A stretch of DNA of 64,000 nt from Candidatus Gastranaerophilales bacterium. GTDB taxonomy: Bacteria > Cyanobacteriota > Vampirovibrionia > Gastranaerophilales > Gastranaerophilaceae. The stretch is from NCBI GenBank assembly GCA_910587245.1, contig CAJULX010000009.1, positions 1 to 64,000 on the forward strand. The letters run 5' to 3'. Under the pieces are notes generated by a model. The model was not told the DNA's origin. It ran no database searches and saw only the letters and a program-made list of their open reading frames with translations. Positions 1 through 8,972 of this stretch are shown here, piece by piece. A program made the position numbers and the translations under genes. Positions within the stretch are counted from its first letter, which is position 1. Every line of letters starts with the position of its first letter.

Positions 1-506
1 TCTTTGCGGTTGCGATTTTATTATTCCCCGCAACGATTTTAAGCTTTGTACATCAAATGAATATTTCAAATGCTGCACTCAAGAATGTTTTAACATCCAT
101 GAGTAATTTCTTAAGCCCTTCAAGCATAAGCTATTATGTAATTTACTTTGCATTAATTGTGGCGTTAACTTTCTTCTATGCTTCAATTATGCCGAATATG
201 CAGCCCAAAGAGATTGCAAACAATTTGAAAAAATACGGTTCCGCAATCCCCGGGGTGAAACCGGGTAAGCCTACAGCGGAAAAACTTGATGAAATATTAT
301 CGAGATTAATGCTTATAGGGGCTGTTGCTCTCGGTATTATTGCAATGATACCGACAGTGGCTTCAAAAATTACCAATATTACTACATTGCAGGGTTTAGG
401 GGCAACATCGCTTATCATCATGGTGGGCGTTGCACTTGATTTTATAAACCAAATCAAAACGCATATGCTTGCAAAGAATTATGAAAGTTTCCTGAAACAG
501 GAATAA
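1..506 (+). CDS. secY: Protein translocase subunit SecY, C-terminal part (5' end outside window)
   Basis: This is the C-terminal ~167 residues of the central channel subunit of the SecYEG translocon in the cytoplasmic membrane. The reading frame is open from the window edge (codons start at base 3) and runs through the ATG at 57, which is internal. Hydrophobic helices are visible (FAVAILLFPATILSF; YYVIYFALIVALTFFYASI; LIGAVALGIIAMIPTVAS), as is the SecY-type stretch MQPKEIANNLKKYGSAIPGVKPGKPT before the last helices. The position just before adk and map matches the common end of the ribosomal-protein/secY operon. An intrinsic terminator-like hairpin follows at once. Confidence 0.93.
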   Translation, partial: FAVAILLFPATILSFVHQMNISNAALKNVLTSMSNFLSPSSISYYVIYFALIVALTFFYASIMPNMQPKEIANNLKKYGSAIPGVKPGKPTAEKLDEILSRLMLIGAVALGIIAMIPTVASKITNITTLQGLGATSLIIMVGVALDFINQIKTHMLAKNYESFLKQE

Positions 507-516
507 TAAAAGATGT

Positions 517-548
517 TTCGGGGTAAATATTTTTACCCCGAACTTTTT
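517..548 (+). terminator. Hairpin with T-tract between secY and adk
   Basis: An 11-bp perfect stem (TTCGGGGTAAA at 517-527 with TTTACCCCGAA at 532-542) has a 4-nt loop and is followed by CTTTTT. It lies in the 70-nt secY-adk gap, so it could partly terminate or attenuate the ribosomal-protein operon before adk. Confidence 0.75.
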
Positions 549-577
549 AAAATTTTTAAAGGGAGAGAGGTATTTAT

Positions 578-1240
578 ATGAAAAAAGTATTTATATTTTT
601 AGGCCCCCCCGGATGCGGCAAAGGGACTCAAACGGAGAAATTATCAACTGAATTAAACATACCCCATGTGGATACAGGGTCGCTTTTAAGAGAAAATATT
701 AAAAATGAAACGGAATTCGGCAAAATTGCAAAAAGTTTTATTGATAAAGGTCAATTGGTGCCGATTGAGGTTGTGCAATCCGTTATAAATGAAAGAATTT
801 CAAGACAGGATTGTGCTAAAGGCTATATTCTGGATGGTTTCCCGAGAAGCATAGAACAGGCGGAAGCGCTTAAGGCTATGTGGGAAAATTCTCCTTTTAA
901 ATTTGAAAAATCCGAAAAAATTGCCGTATATTTCGATATTCCGACGGATGTTCTTGTTGAAAGGCTTATAAACAGACGTTCCTGCCCTAAATGCGGTAAA
1001 ATATACAATTTGAAAAGTTCTGCGCCTAAAAATGAAGGTAAATGCGATATTTGCGATGTTGAACTTATTCAAAGAAAAGATGACACAAAAGAAACGGCTG
1101 TGCTTCGTTTTGAAACTTATAACAACGAAACAAAACCTTTGCTTGATTTCTATAAAAAAGAAGGTTTGCTTGTTCAAATCAATGCAAATCAAGGCATAGA
1201 CGCGGTTTATGAAGAATTAAAGAAGGCAGTCAATGATTAA
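578..1240 (+). CDS. adk: Adenylate kinase, zinc-lid type
   Basis: Adenylate kinase interconverts ATP + AMP and 2 ADP in the cytoplasm. The 220 residues carry the P-loop GPPGCGKGT (about residues 9-17), the AMP-binding segment DGFPRS (near 88-93) and a LID with two CxxC pairs (CPKC near 135, CDIC near 155). The second pair suggests a Cys4 zinc site rather than the hydrogen-bonded lid of many proteobacteria. The start is supported by GGGAGAGAGG about 8 nt upstream. The 3' end overlaps map by 8 nt, so the two are probably translationally coupled. Confidence 0.96.
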   Translation: MKKVFIFLGPPGCGKGTQTEKLSTELNIPHVDTGSLLRENIKNETEFGKIAKSFIDKGQLVPIEVVQSVINERISRQDCAKGYILDGFPRSIEQAEALKAMWENSPFKFEKSEKIAVYFDIPTDVLVERLINRRSCPKCGKIYNLKSSAPKNEGKCDICDVELIQRKDDTKETAVLRFETYNNETKPLLDFYKKEGLLVQINANQGIDAVYEELKKAVND

Positions 1241-2018
1241 TAAAAAATCAAGAGAAGAATTAAAATTAATGCGCCATGCGGGTGGTGTTGTGGCACTTGT
1301 GCATAAAGCTATGAAAGAAGCTGTGACTGCGGGAATTTCTACATTTGAACTGGATGAAATCGCATCGCGCGTTATAAAAGAAAATAAATGCACACCGACA
1401 TTTTTAGGATATAACGGTTTCCCCGGATGTATCTGCACATCAATTAATGATGAAGTGGTGCACGGGATACCATCCAAAGACCGCATTTTAAAAGAGGGCG
1501 ATATTGTATCGATTGATGTCGGGGCTACATATCGCGGGCTTGTGGGGGATTCTGCGTGGACTTATCCTGTGGGTAAAATTAGCGAAGAATATGAAAAATT
1601 GCTTAAAATAACGGAACTTGCGCTGTTTAACGGGATAGACAAAATGCGTCCTGATAATGTACTTGATGATATTTCAGGTGCTGTGGAAGATACGGCGCTA
1701 GGTGCCGCTTCAAATATTCCAAAAGAATTGCAGGGCAAAAAATACGGAATTGTTCGCCAGTACGGCGGGCATGGCGTCGGCCGCAACATGCATGAAGACC
1801 CGTTTTTATTCAATTACAGGGTAAAAAATAACACAAAAATCAAAGCAGGGTATGTTATTGCAATTGAACCGATGATAAATCTCGGGGTGGATGAGGTTGT
1901 GGTGTCCGCTGTTGATAACTGGTGTGTTTCAACGGCTGACAATAAGGCTTCCGCGCATTTTGAGCATACGGTAGCCGCAACGGATGACGGGCCTTTGATT
2001 TTGACGGCGCTTGAATAG
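1233..2018 (+). CDS. map: Methionine aminopeptidase, type I
   Basis: This enzyme removes the initiator methionine from nascent proteins. Its 261 residues match the compact type I family. The di-metal ligands are visible: Asp in VSIDVGATY, Asp in LVGDSAWTY, His in GGHGVGRNMHEDP, Glu in AIEPMINLG and Glu in HFEHTVAATDDGP. The ATG overlaps the end of adk by 8 nt, completing the conserved secY-adk-map order. infA and rpsM, which often follow, are absent. The operon meets a convergent gene, and a + strand terminator sits inside that gene. Confidence 0.96.
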   Translation: MINKKSREELKLMRHAGGVVALVHKAMKEAVTAGISTFELDEIASRVIKENKCTPTFLGYNGFPGCICTSINDEVVHGIPSKDRILKEGDIVSIDVGATYRGLVGDSAWTYPVGKISEEYEKLLKITELALFNGIDKMRPDNVLDDISGAVEDTALGAASNIPKELQGKKYGIVRQYGGHGVGRNMHEDPFLFNYRVKNNTKIKAGYVIAIEPMINLGVDEVVVSAVDNWCVSTADNKASAHFEHTVAATDDGPLILTALE

Positions 2019-2071
2019 AATAATAGCCGCCAAATGTTTCAGGGGATTGCATCTTGCGGTTCAAAAGTATT

Positions 2072-2725
2072 TTATGCGGAAAGTTTCTGCACCACATCAA
2101 AAATTCTTTTAAAATAATCAAATTCGGGAGTGTAATTTATTTTTACACTCCCGTTTTTTGTGAGCGAAACATATTCTATCGAAATATTTTCCGTACCGTA
2201 AAGTTTTGATGCCGCATAAAGATAAACCACGGTTTGAAGGTCATTTTCAGGGTTTTTCGGGAGGCTTGCAGTTTTCCAGTCGTAAATTTTTATTTCGCCG
2301 CCGTTTGTTAAAACCGCGTCAAATCTTCCCGTAAGATAGAAACAGCAAAAGTTTTCAGGTATACATTTTATCAAAAACGGCTGTTCGATGTGTTTTGCAT
2401 GAGCGGATTTTAAAGTTTTTATTGCATTAAATTCTTTTATACCGTTGATAAAATCTTTGTCTTCTTTGTTAAATGCCGCTTCAATTTTTGATGTATCAAA
2501 GTTTTTAAAATAAAAACACAAAAAATTATGCAGATTCTGTCCCGCTTTAGTCTGTGAGCTGTCGGGCGTCAGATAAAGGTTTTCAATATATTTCAGCCTG
2601 AATTCTTCGGTGCTCTTTTCTAAAATTTTTAAGGAATTCGCACTGAAGGTATCATACGGCAGCACATTCTGCGGAGCGTGGTTAAAAACTTTGTTTTCAG
2701 GCATTTTCACCTCCTGCTGCTTCAA
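2072..2725 (-). CDS. Stand-alone PD-(D/E)XK nuclease, RecB/AddB-like
   Basis: This 217-residue protein carries the RecB-type nuclease motifs: GRFDAV near residue 133 (metal-binding Asp), IKIYDWKTA near 148 (the D-x-K catalytic pair) and a downstream QTVVYLYA helix typical of motif QxxxY. It has no helicase domain. The start overlaps the 3' end of the tandem helicase gene by 29 nt. The two therefore probably work together as a split helicase-nuclease for double-strand-break end processing, comparable to AddAB/RecBCD. The family is read from motifs; the partnership is inferred from overlap and order. Confidence 0.75.
   Translation of the reverse strand: MKQQEVKMPENKVFNHAPQNVLPYDTFSANSLKILEKSTEEFRLKYIENLYLTPDSSQTKAGQNLHNFLCFYFKNFDTSKIEAAFNKEDKDFINGIKEFNAIKTLKSAHAKHIEQPFLIKCIPENFCCFYLTGRFDAVLTNGGEIKIYDWKTASLPKNPENDLQTVVYLYAASKLYGTENISIEYVSLTKNGSVKINYTPEFDYFKRIFDVVQKLSA
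2125..2159 (+). terminator. Intrinsic terminator for secY-adk-map, inside a convergent gene
   Basis: A perfect 11-bp stem (CGGGAGTGTAA 2125-2135 with TTACACTCCCG 2143-2153) has a 7-nt loop and is followed by six T on the + strand. It lies about 110 nt after the map stop, within the coding region of the convergent nuclease gene on the - strand. Confidence 0.82.
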
Positions 2726-5700
2726 AAATTTCTCCTACTTTTATTTTAAAAAGTTCATTCGGGGTTTTTAACTGCTTTTTATTAAAAATTTTATATTCTT
2801 TAGCAGAGCTTAAACAGAGTTTTTTCTTGGCGCGTGTAACCCCTACATATGCGAGCCTGAAATTTTCATCCAGAATTTCAAGTTTTAGTTCGTTATCATT
2901 TTTCGGGTTTGATTTTATATTTTCAATAAATTTTGAATTTTCTTTTAGTTTAATGTTTTCAAGGCTTAAAGGCAGATTGTCTTTATAAAGTTCAGGGATA
3001 AAGACATAGTCAAATTCGTCCCCTTTTGATTTATGAAGGGTTAAAATTTTCACGGTTTCATTTTCTTTTTCATCCTGTGCATTTGAAATAAGTTTTATTC
3101 CCGTTCTGTTTATTTTATCTGCAAGGGTATTCAGCCTTTCAATTGTTTCTTCAAAGGTTTTATACTGTTTTGATATTTTTGATACTATCCCTAAAACAAG
3201 CGGTATATTTGCTTTTTGGATATTATCCGAGGCAAAATAAAATTCTCCTATTTTATAAGCTGCTTCATAAGCGGGCAAATTCCAGAGGGTTAAAAAATAT
3301 TTTAAATCCCAAAAAAGTGCAAAATATTCATTATCCCCAAGAATAAAAGGCTTTTGCGCCTTATCAAGGAAATTTAAAACTTCATAATCTGTTTTATAGA
3401 AACCTAGCTCCATCAGGGTTTTAGCGCAATTTTTTACGGTTTTATTATGAAGCGGATTATTTATAAAGTTTAAAACGGCTAAAACTGCGCGAAATACGGG
3501 GTTTGAATTTAATGTGTCTGAATTTGCCGTAAATTTCAGAGTTGAAAAATCGGATAAATAATTCCCCCATTCCGTAACCCCGCGATTGCTCCTTAAGAGT
3601 ATTGCAACACTTGAATTTGAGTCTTTTTCTTTTATTTTTTTGATTGTATCAAGTATGAATTTTTTTTCTTCATCTTCTTTTTCAAAAATAAATCTCTGTG
3701 TGCTTTTGTTATCAATAATGTTTTTCCCCTCGACAGGTTTTGTTTCAACAGGTAAAAACGCACTTTTTGAAATTTCCGTACCGAATTTAATCAAATTGTT
3801 TGCAAAATTGATAATTCCTGTTGCATTTCTGTTTGAATAATTCATTTTGACATTTGTATTTTCTTCAATGAATTTTTTAAACCCTGTAACATCCGCGTTT
3901 GAAAAAGTTGTTGTAATAGCCTGATTGACATCCCCGCATCTTATAAGGTTTTTGTGGTTATCGGATAAAATTTTAATTAATTCCTGCTGAATTTCGCTTG
4001 AATCCTGTGCTTCATCTTCAATGATAAATTGCATTAAATTTTGATAGTATTCCCTTATTCCTCTGTCATTTTGAAGCAGAGAAAGAGAATAAGACAATAA
4101 ATCATCATAATCTATTAAATTGTTTGATAAAAGCGTGGTTTTGTATGTTTGATAAATTCTTTTAAAAAGAGGGGAAAGTTTATCTTCGTTTTTATTTTTC
4201 TGGTTTTTATAGGCTGAAATTCCTCTTTCGTAAAGGTCTGCCTTTGATAAATCAAGCCCTGAATTTGAAATTATTTCTTTAATTATGGCGTTTCTTTTGA
4301 TTTCATCAAGTATTTCAAAATCAACATCAAGGTTGATTTTAACATGGTTATTGTTTTCTCTTAAAATTCTTAAGGCAAGCCCGTGAATAGTTGATATATG
4401 AGGTAATTCAACAAGATTCGGGAAATTTGATTTTATTCTTTCTTTAAAATTCCGCGCGGCAGAATCCATAAAGGTAAGGACAAAAATATTTTGAACGGGC
4501 ACATTTTCATTTAAAAGTTTTAAAATAAGTGCAAGCATTATGGTGGTTTTTCCTGCTCCTGCGACGGCGCTTACCGCCATTTTTCCTTTTTTATATTCTA
4601 AAACGGGTGCCTGGTCCGGGCGGGGAATAATTTTAAATTCTTTTTTGGTTTCCTTTTCGTGGTTTGTATCTGCAGCGGGCTTTTCAAAGAAATGATTTAT
4701 TCCTTTAAAATTTTCGGCGCCCGAAGAATCATAGATGCTTGATAAAATATAAATTTTTCCATCGGTTTTGCCGTTATTTAAAAGGTAGATTTTTCTTAAA
4801 ATTCTTGCCGTTTTATCAAGGGTGCAGTTTATATTATCATCCAGCTCAAAGGTACGTTTTTTCCAGCTTTTTTGAAATACCCATGCGTTATAAAGCGGGC
4901 CTATATCCTGTTTTATCCAGTTTGAATTTGTGGTATCAAGCAGGAATGTGTATTTTGAGCGGATGCTGTTATCTATAAGTTTCTGCGCGGTGGATACAAT
5001 TATTGTGTTTTCTTCCGTAAATTCTCCGCTAAGGGGGTTTTCGGAGATTATGGTATTTTCAAGCTGAATTAAGAGGTTTTTGTTTGAAACATCCGTAAAT
5101 GTTTCTTCAAAATCCCTCATCTGTTTTAAAAGCTGGTTTGTTTTATAGATTATATCCCTGTTTTTAGGGGTGAGCGGGATATATTCATTCGAAAGGGTAT
5201 ACAGCTGTGTTGAGAGTTTTGCGTTTTTAATTTCTTCAATTAGGGTTAAAAAATGTTCTATTTCTTTGTATTCAGCGAATTTTTCAAGGCAGTTTAATAT
5301 ATCTCCGCCTTCAATTTCATATGTATCAGCTATTTTTAAGGTTAAATTTAAATCCGTTTTTAATATTTTGGCTAAAATTCCGCGCAGGGTATAGGGGGAG
5401 ATTTTTAAATTTTTATTATTTAAAAATTTTAAAATTTCTAAAATTGAGCCTATAACAGGGTTGTGCGACAGTTTTTCACTCCCCGATAAATATTTAACGG
5501 GATAATTCAGTTTTTTCAGCTGAATTTTAATGTAATCGTCAATGTTTGGTGTAACTATGGCTATATCTGAAGGCCGGAGCCTGTTTTTCGGGTCTGAAAG
5601 AAGGGAATTGATTGCAGATACCGTATATTCAAACATTTCATCCGCTCTTATAAAACTTTCAATTGTTGAATTTTCAATTGAAACGGGGTTTTGATTTTTA

Positions 5701-6521
5701 ACGGAATTATATATTTCATCAGCCTTTTTATCGGCATTTGAGGTTAAAATAGCGGGTTTTTCATCTAAAAAACGTTCAAAGTTAAATTCAAGCGCGCCCA
5801 AAAATCCTTTTCTTGTGCAGCCGAATTCATCATATGCTATAAAAAATTCTTTAACGTCTTTTTTAATATAAGAGAGATATTGAAAAAGCGCCGGAGTGAT
5901 TTCGTCGCCGTCATCCAAAAACACATATTTGTACGGATTTGCTGTATTTTCATATACAAATTTAAAAATATCCGTCTGTCTTAAATAATCAAATGCCCGA
6001 AGGTCAAGTGTTTTTTTCTTATAAAGATTTAAAGCATTTTTGATATCCGAATAGAAGGGGTCTAAAAGGATTTTTGATTTTTCTTTAATTTCATCAGGGG
6101 TGAGCGCGTTTAAAACACAGAGTGAATACCGCCTTAAAAGTTGATGGAGAAGGTTTACCTTTGAATTGTAGCCTTTGAATTTTATTTCATCTATCGCGTT
6201 TTTAAATATATACTGGCTGACTTCAAGCCCTGAAAGATTGGGGGTAATTTTTGAGGTGCCGTCCTTGATTTCATTTTCGATTACGGGCCAATTTTCAAGA
6301 ATTTTATTATAAACTAGCCCGAAAAATGTATAAACGTTAAGGTTTGTAAGCGCTTCACATGTGAGCAGATTTTTTGTTTTTTTGATAAATTCATTCTTTT
6401 TTTTGCCGTTTTGTACAATGACAAGGATTTCATCCGCGCTTATATCTTCATTCAGAAGTTTTGCGTAATGATTTATCAAAATATCCGTTTTATCAGAATT
6501 TAAATTGCCTTTTGTTAACAT
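2697..6521 (-). CDS. Tandem UvrD/AddA-like helicase with degenerate N-terminal half
   Basis: This 1274-residue superfamily 1 helicase probably acts in recombinational repair. The C-terminal half has working motifs: Walker A AVAGAGKTT (about residue 650), the Walker B-like IIEDEAQDSS (about 835) and motif VI YVGVTRAKKK (about 1227). The N-terminal ~600 residues look like a second helicase or AddB-like module in which the P-loop position reads GNLNSDKT and the acidic motif reads FLDDGDE, so it probably does not hydrolyse ATP. The gene starts one base after the priA stop and overlaps the nuclease gene downstream. An AddB-AddA-like fusion with the nuclease split off is the likeliest reading. Confidence 0.72.
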   Translation of the reverse strand: MLTKGNLNSDKTDILINHYAKLLNEDISADEILVIVQNGKKKNEFIKKTKNLLTCEALTNLNVYTFFGLVYNKILENWPVIENEIKDGTSKITPNLSGLEVSQYIFKNAIDEIKFKGYNSKVNLLHQLLRRYSLCVLNALTPDEIKEKSKILLDPFYSDIKNALNLYKKKTLDLRAFDYLRQTDIFKFVYENTANPYKYVFLDDGDEITPALFQYLSYIKKDVKEFFIAYDEFGCTRKGFLGALEFNFERFLDEKPAILTSNADKKADEIYNSVKNQNPVSIENSTIESFIRADEMFEYTVSAINSLLSDPKNRLRPSDIAIVTPNIDDYIKIQLKKLNYPVKYLSGSEKLSHNPVIGSILEILKFLNNKNLKISPYTLRGILAKILKTDLNLTLKIADTYEIEGGDILNCLEKFAEYKEIEHFLTLIEEIKNAKLSTQLYTLSNEYIPLTPKNRDIIYKTNQLLKQMRDFEETFTDVSNKNLLIQLENTIISENPLSGEFTEENTIIVSTAQKLIDNSIRSKYTFLLDTTNSNWIKQDIGPLYNAWVFQKSWKKRTFELDDNINCTLDKTARILRKIYLLNNGKTDGKIYILSSIYDSSGAENFKGINHFFEKPAADTNHEKETKKEFKIIPRPDQAPVLEYKKGKMAVSAVAGAGKTTIMLALILKLLNENVPVQNIFVLTFMDSAARNFKERIKSNFPNLVELPHISTIHGLALRILRENNNHVKINLDVDFEILDEIKRNAIIKEIISNSGLDLSKADLYERGISAYKNQKNKNEDKLSPLFKRIYQTYKTTLLSNNLIDYDDLLSYSLSLLQNDRGIREYYQNLMQFIIEDEAQDSSEIQQELIKILSDNHKNLIRCGDVNQAITTTFSNADVTGFKKFIEENTNVKMNYSNRNATGIINFANNLIKFGTEISKSAFLPVETKPVEGKNIIDNKSTQRFIFEKEDEEKKFILDTIKKIKEKDSNSSVAILLRSNRGVTEWGNYLSDFSTLKFTANSDTLNSNPVFRAVLAVLNFINNPLHNKTVKNCAKTLMELGFYKTDYEVLNFLDKAQKPFILGDNEYFALFWDLKYFLTLWNLPAYEAAYKIGEFYFASDNIQKANIPLVLGIVSKISKQYKTFEETIERLNTLADKINRTGIKLISNAQDEKENETVKILTLHKSKGDEFDYVFIPELYKDNLPLSLENIKLKENSKFIENIKSNPKNDNELKLEILDENFRLAYVGVTRAKKKLCLSSAKEYKIFNKKQLKTPNELFKIKVGEIFEAAGGENA

Positions 6522-8591
6522 TTACAAAATATCCGAAGGGTCAACATCAACAACCATTTTTATATCATTTGGCAGGATTATTTTTCTTAAAAATGAAAGG
6601 ATGATATTGTGTCCTTTTTCATCAAGTTTATTTTTTATTATCAAATTAAAGCGGTATTCGCCTCTGATTTTTTCCAGAACGCAGGGTGCAGGTCCCATTA
6701 CAATAAGCCTTTCCGTTAAACTCTGTTTATCAATCCACTCTTTCAGACGCATAGCTATTTCCATTGCGGATTTTTCCGCGCGGAAATTGTTATCCGAGCT
6801 TAAAATTACGCGTATAATCTTTGAAAACGGCGGGTAATCAAAGGCTTCCCTGATTTCTATTTCATTTTCAAAAAAGCTGTCGTAATCCTGTTCGCGGGCT
6901 TTATCAAGAAAAATATTTGAATTATTGTAGGTTTGAAAAATTACTTTACCTTCATCTTTTCCGCGCCCTGAGCGGCCCGCAACCTGACAGAGGAGTGAAA
7001 AGCCGCGCTCCGAGCTTCTAAAATCGGGCAGGTTGAAGCTTAAATCGGCATTTATGACGCCTACAAGAGTCACATTCGGGTTATCAAGCCCTTTTGCTAT
7101 CATCTGGGTGCCGATTAAAATATCAATCTCGCCGTTTTGAAAGGCTTCAAGTATTTCAAAGTGCTCGTTTTTTTTGGTCAGGCTGTCTGAATCAAGCCTT
7201 TGAATTGTATAATCCGGAAAAATTTTTCCTGCAATTTCTTCCACCCTCTGCGTGCCTGTTCCGAAATTTTCTAAAGTGCCTTCTGCGCCGCATTTCGGGC
7301 ATACGGTTAAGTTTTTGATTTCATGGTTGCAATAATGACAGCGGTGTGACTGTGTTTGAGAATGGTAAATCAACGGGATTGCGCATTTCGGGCATTCTAT
7401 TATTTCAGAGCATTCCATGCACTGTGTATAGCTTGAAAAACCGCGGCGGTTTATTAAAAGGATAACCTGATTTTTATTTTTTACGGTTTTATGTATTTCA
7501 TCAATTAAATATTTTGAAAATATACCGTTATTTCCAAAACCGCGCTCCATACGCATATCGATGATTTTTACCTTGGGAAGTTCGGCATTATTGTATCTTT
7601 TGTTTAAAACAAATAGCGAGTTTGAATTTTTTGCTTCATAGTAGCTTTTAATATCTGGGGTGGCGCTTCCGAGGATTAATTTTGCCCCGCCGTTGCTGTC
7701 ATTATTTAATTCCGCAAGTTTTTTGGCTACTTCAATTGCCGAATATCTCGGGGCAGGCATGGTTTGTTTATAGGCGGGGTCGTTTTCTTCATCAATTATT
7801 ATAAGCCCGAGGTTTTTAACGGGGGCAAAGACGGATGAGCGCGCGCCGAATAAGATTTTTATTTCATCATTTCTTAATTTTTGCCATACTTTGTATTTTT
7901 CGGCTTCCGTTATGGAGCTGTGCCAGATACCGACCGAGGTTTTTCCGAAACGTTTTATCGTGCGCGCCGTTAATTGAGATACAAGAGCAATTTCAGGGGC
8001 AAGAAAAAGAACATTTTTACCTTCTTTTATGGTATCTTCAATCAGTTTAAAATAAATTTCCGTTTTACCCGAGCCTGTAATGCCGTATAGAAGCGAGGTT
8101 TTGGCGTTTACTTTTTTAATATCATCATAAATTTTCTGCTGTTCGGGTGATAGAGTATGTTTATCCTTTGATTTTTCCGTTTGCAGAACTTTTAATTCTT
8201 TATTCGGTTTTCTGTAGTTTTTGAGGTTTTTTTGGAAGAATTTTTCAGGAAGTGCTGTTTTTAAAACCGTCGGCAGGTCTGAAAAATAATAATTTGCAAC
8301 CCATTCAAGCATTTTTAAGTATTCAAGGCTGAACATCGGCTCGGTATCGAGAATTTCATCAATATATTTTGCCTTAATTCCTGCTTCAAGATAGTTTGAA
8401 AACCCGACAACGTAACCTTTTATTTTACGCTCACCCTTGCCAAAGGGCAGAGTAACAGGCTGGCCTATTTTTATAATATCTTTCATATCATCAGGGATAA
8501 GGTATGAAAAAGTTTTTGTGCCGAGAGTTTTTATATCAACAAGGCACAGAGCGTATTTATGGGTATTTTGAACGGTTTCCGCTTCCTGCAT
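6522..8591 (-). CDS. priA: Primosomal protein N' (PriA helicase)
   Basis: PriA restarts collapsed replication forks by recognising fork DNA and loading the replicative helicase. The 689 residues show the 3'-DNA-binding N-terminal domain, Walker A GITGSGKTE (about residue 168), a Walker B box reading DEENDPAYKQ (about 267; the usual His of DEEH is Asn here) and the eight-cysteine zinc region (CMECSEIIECPKC through CPKCGAEG). The last helicase motif is QVAGRSGRG. It sits between a small secreted-protein gene and the tandem helicase in a - strand run of replication and repair genes. Confidence 0.95.
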   Translation of the reverse strand: MQEAETVQNTHKYALCLVDIKTLGTKTFSYLIPDDMKDIIKIGQPVTLPFGKGERKIKGYVVGFSNYLEAGIKAKYIDEILDTEPMFSLEYLKMLEWVANYYFSDLPTVLKTALPEKFFQKNLKNYRKPNKELKVLQTEKSKDKHTLSPEQQKIYDDIKKVNAKTSLLYGITGSGKTEIYFKLIEDTIKEGKNVLFLAPEIALVSQLTARTIKRFGKTSVGIWHSSITEAEKYKVWQKLRNDEIKILFGARSSVFAPVKNLGLIIIDEENDPAYKQTMPAPRYSAIEVAKKLAELNNDSNGGAKLILGSATPDIKSYYEAKNSNSLFVLNKRYNNAELPKVKIIDMRMERGFGNNGIFSKYLIDEIHKTVKNKNQVILLINRRGFSSYTQCMECSEIIECPKCAIPLIYHSQTQSHRCHYCNHEIKNLTVCPKCGAEGTLENFGTGTQRVEEIAGKIFPDYTIQRLDSDSLTKKNEHFEILEAFQNGEIDILIGTQMIAKGLDNPNVTLVGVINADLSFNLPDFRSSERGFSLLCQVAGRSGRGKDEGKVIFQTYNNSNIFLDKAREQDYDSFFENEIEIREAFDYPPFSKIIRVILSSDNNFRAEKSAMEIAMRLKEWIDKQSLTERLIVMGPAPCVLEKIRGEYRFNLIIKNKLDEKGHNIILSFLRKIILPNDIKMVVDVDPSDIL

Positions 8592-8597
8592 TGCTTT

Positions 8598-8972
8598 TTA
8601 GCCCTGTTTTTTCAAGATGTTTAATTTGTTTGCTTCAAGTTTTTCAAAGATGGTTTTTTGAACCGTGGTGCCTGTTGAATAGACACTGTTTGCGGGAAGA
8701 ATTTTAATATTTGAGGTGACAGGCGTTAGTGCGGTTACTGTTATAATATAATCTTTTGCGCCTGTTCTAAAGAGGATATAACCGCTTTTAGACTGCATTT
8801 CGATTATTTCATAGTTTAAATCGTTTAAAATTGAAAGCGATGTTAAATACATATTATCAGCTGAAACGCCGAAATCTTTGGTTGAATCATCAAGATAGGT
8901 TGCAGCATTTGCGCCTGTATTAATAAAAATAAATGCAAAAAATAATATAAAAATGTTTAAGATTTTTTTCAT
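8598..8972 (-). CDS. Small secreted protein of unknown function
   Basis: This 124-residue protein has a clear signal peptide (MKKILNIFILFFAFIFINTGANA, then ATYLDD). The mature part has no motif I recognise; it looks like a compact beta-rich domain (SGYILFRTGAKDYIITVTAL). Its ATG shares a base with the polA stop, so translation is probably coupled. Export to periplasm or surface is inferred from the signal peptide; function is unknown. Confidence 0.7.
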   Translation of the reverse strand: MKKILNIFILFFAFIFINTGANAATYLDDSTKDFGVSADNMYLTSLSILNDLNYEIIEMQSKSGYILFRTGAKDYIITVTALTPVTSNIKILPANSVYSTGTTVQKTIFEKLEANKLNILKKQG

